A DNA stretch of 64,000 nt from Paracoccus fontiphilus (GTDB taxonomy: Bacteria > Pseudomonadota > Alphaproteobacteria > Rhodobacterales > Rhodobacteraceae), in assembly GCF_017356265.1 (NCBI RefSeq), contig NZ_JAFNAW010000012.1, forward strand, positions 1 to 64,000. The letters are read 5' to 3'. How positions within the stretch are numbered: position 1 is the first letter of the stretch; the number at the start of each line of letters is the position of its first letter. The position numbers and the translations under genes are program-made. The notes beneath the pieces were generated by a model. The model ran no database searches. It was not told where the DNA came from and was given only the letters and a program-made list of their open reading frames with translations. Of the stretch, positions 63,690 through 64,000 are shown piece after piece.

Positions 63690-64000
63690 ATGCAAGTCAT
63701 CCTGCTGGAACGCGTGGCGAAACTTGGCCAGATGGGCGAAGTCGTCCGGGTCAAAGAAGGCTACGCCCGCAACTTCCTGCTGCCCCAGGGCAAGGCGCTG
63801 CGCGCCTCGGACGCCAACATCAAGTCGTTCGAGAACCGCAAGGTCCAACTGGAAGCGCAGAACGCCGAAACCAAGGCCGAAGCGCAGAAGATCGCCGACA
63901 AGCTGGACGGCCAGACCTTCGTGGTCATCCGTTCGGCCTCGGATTCGGGCGCCCTGTACGGTTCCGTGACCACCCGCGACGCGGCCGACGCCGCGACCGA
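63690..64000 (+). CDS. rplI: 50S ribosomal protein L9, 3' end missing
   Basis: The first 103 complete codons of L9, cut by the window edge. The N-terminal rRNA-binding domain ([20 protein letters not shown], then [13 protein letters not shown]) and the long connecting helix rich in Lys, Ala and Glu are present. The start follows an AAGGAGA site 12 bases after rpsR. rpsF-rpsR-rplI is a conserved ribosomal operon. Confidence 0.97.
   Translation, partial: MQVILLERVAKLGQMGEVVRVKEGYARNFLLPQGKALRASDANIKSFENRKVQLEAQNAETKAEAQKIADKLDGQTFVVIRSASDSGALYGSVTTRDAADAAT

Noticed and set aside
1-64000. CRISPR array, tRNA/rRNA genes, insertion sequences, prophage or integrative element
   Set aside because: No spaced direct repeats, cloverleaf genes, transposases, integrases or phage proteins were seen; the dispersed repeats are single hairpin-core units in separate gaps.

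Overview
The window is a high-GC, densely packed chromosomal segment of an alphaproteobacterium of the Rhodobacterales. Paracoccus is the best guess (inference). The grounds are a divergent fnrL-hemN pair, a di-haem cytochrome c peroxidase of the Paracoccus CcpA type, BamF- and DUF4167-type alphaproteobacterial genes, a ureDABCEFG-urtABCDE block, and a Rhodobacterales-type glycosyltransferase/sulfotransferase pair. I see no tRNA, rRNA, CRISPR array, insertion sequence, prophage or integrase. Both ends cut through genes (rsmB at the left, rplI at the right).

Layout. 1-8153 (+): rsmB, purH, lspA, bamF-like lipoprotein, a cytochrome P450 and a pair of M16 peptidases. 8278-10497 (+): mutL and a DUF3775 gene. 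10494-12834 (-): aldose dehydrogenase and a saccharopine-dehydrogenase-like gene. 12956-17078 (+): Tat-exported metallo-beta-lactamase-fold protein and an oligopeptide-type ABC transporter. 17075-19225: fnrL (-) back to back with hemN (+). 19253-23358 (-): zinc exporter, polA, zf-CHCC protein. 23451-24374 (+): orphan ABC ATPase. 24371-26344 (-): HIT protein and GT14/DUF5928 glycosyltransferase, divergent from a sulfotransferase (26479-27297, +). 27319-30642 (-): dps, acpP, fabG, fabD, ndk. 30796-32679 (+): AI-2E-family permease and an OlsB-like acyltransferase. 32810-43789 (+): complete urease and urea-uptake block. 43790-47669 (-): PepSY protein, DUF2946 protein, holC, pepA. 47797-55588 (+): lptF, lptG, lptD, surA, pdxA, rsmA. 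55624-59692 (-): DUF4167 gene, prmC, prfA, agmatinase. 59843-60904 (+): ccpA. 60946-62721 (-): RTX protein. 62994 to the end (+): rpsF, rpsR, rplI.

Three functional blocks stand out. Urea is imported by UrtABCDE and hydrolysed by UreABC, matured by UreDEFG with nickel. LptF, LptG, LptD, SurA and the BamF-like lipoprotein serve outer-membrane assembly. A low-oxygen theme links FnrL, HemN and CcpA, with FNR-type boxes in front of hemN, ccpA and possibly the PepSY gene.

The most unusual points are: six copies of an intergenic hairpin-plus-core repeat; three convergent gene pairs whose TAG stops share one CTAG; an FNR box inside the fnrL coding sequence that predicts a nearly leaderless hemN transcript; a P450 lacking the usual acid/alcohol pair; and the divergent glycosyltransferase/sulfotransferase pair, the best candidate here for an undescribed pathway.
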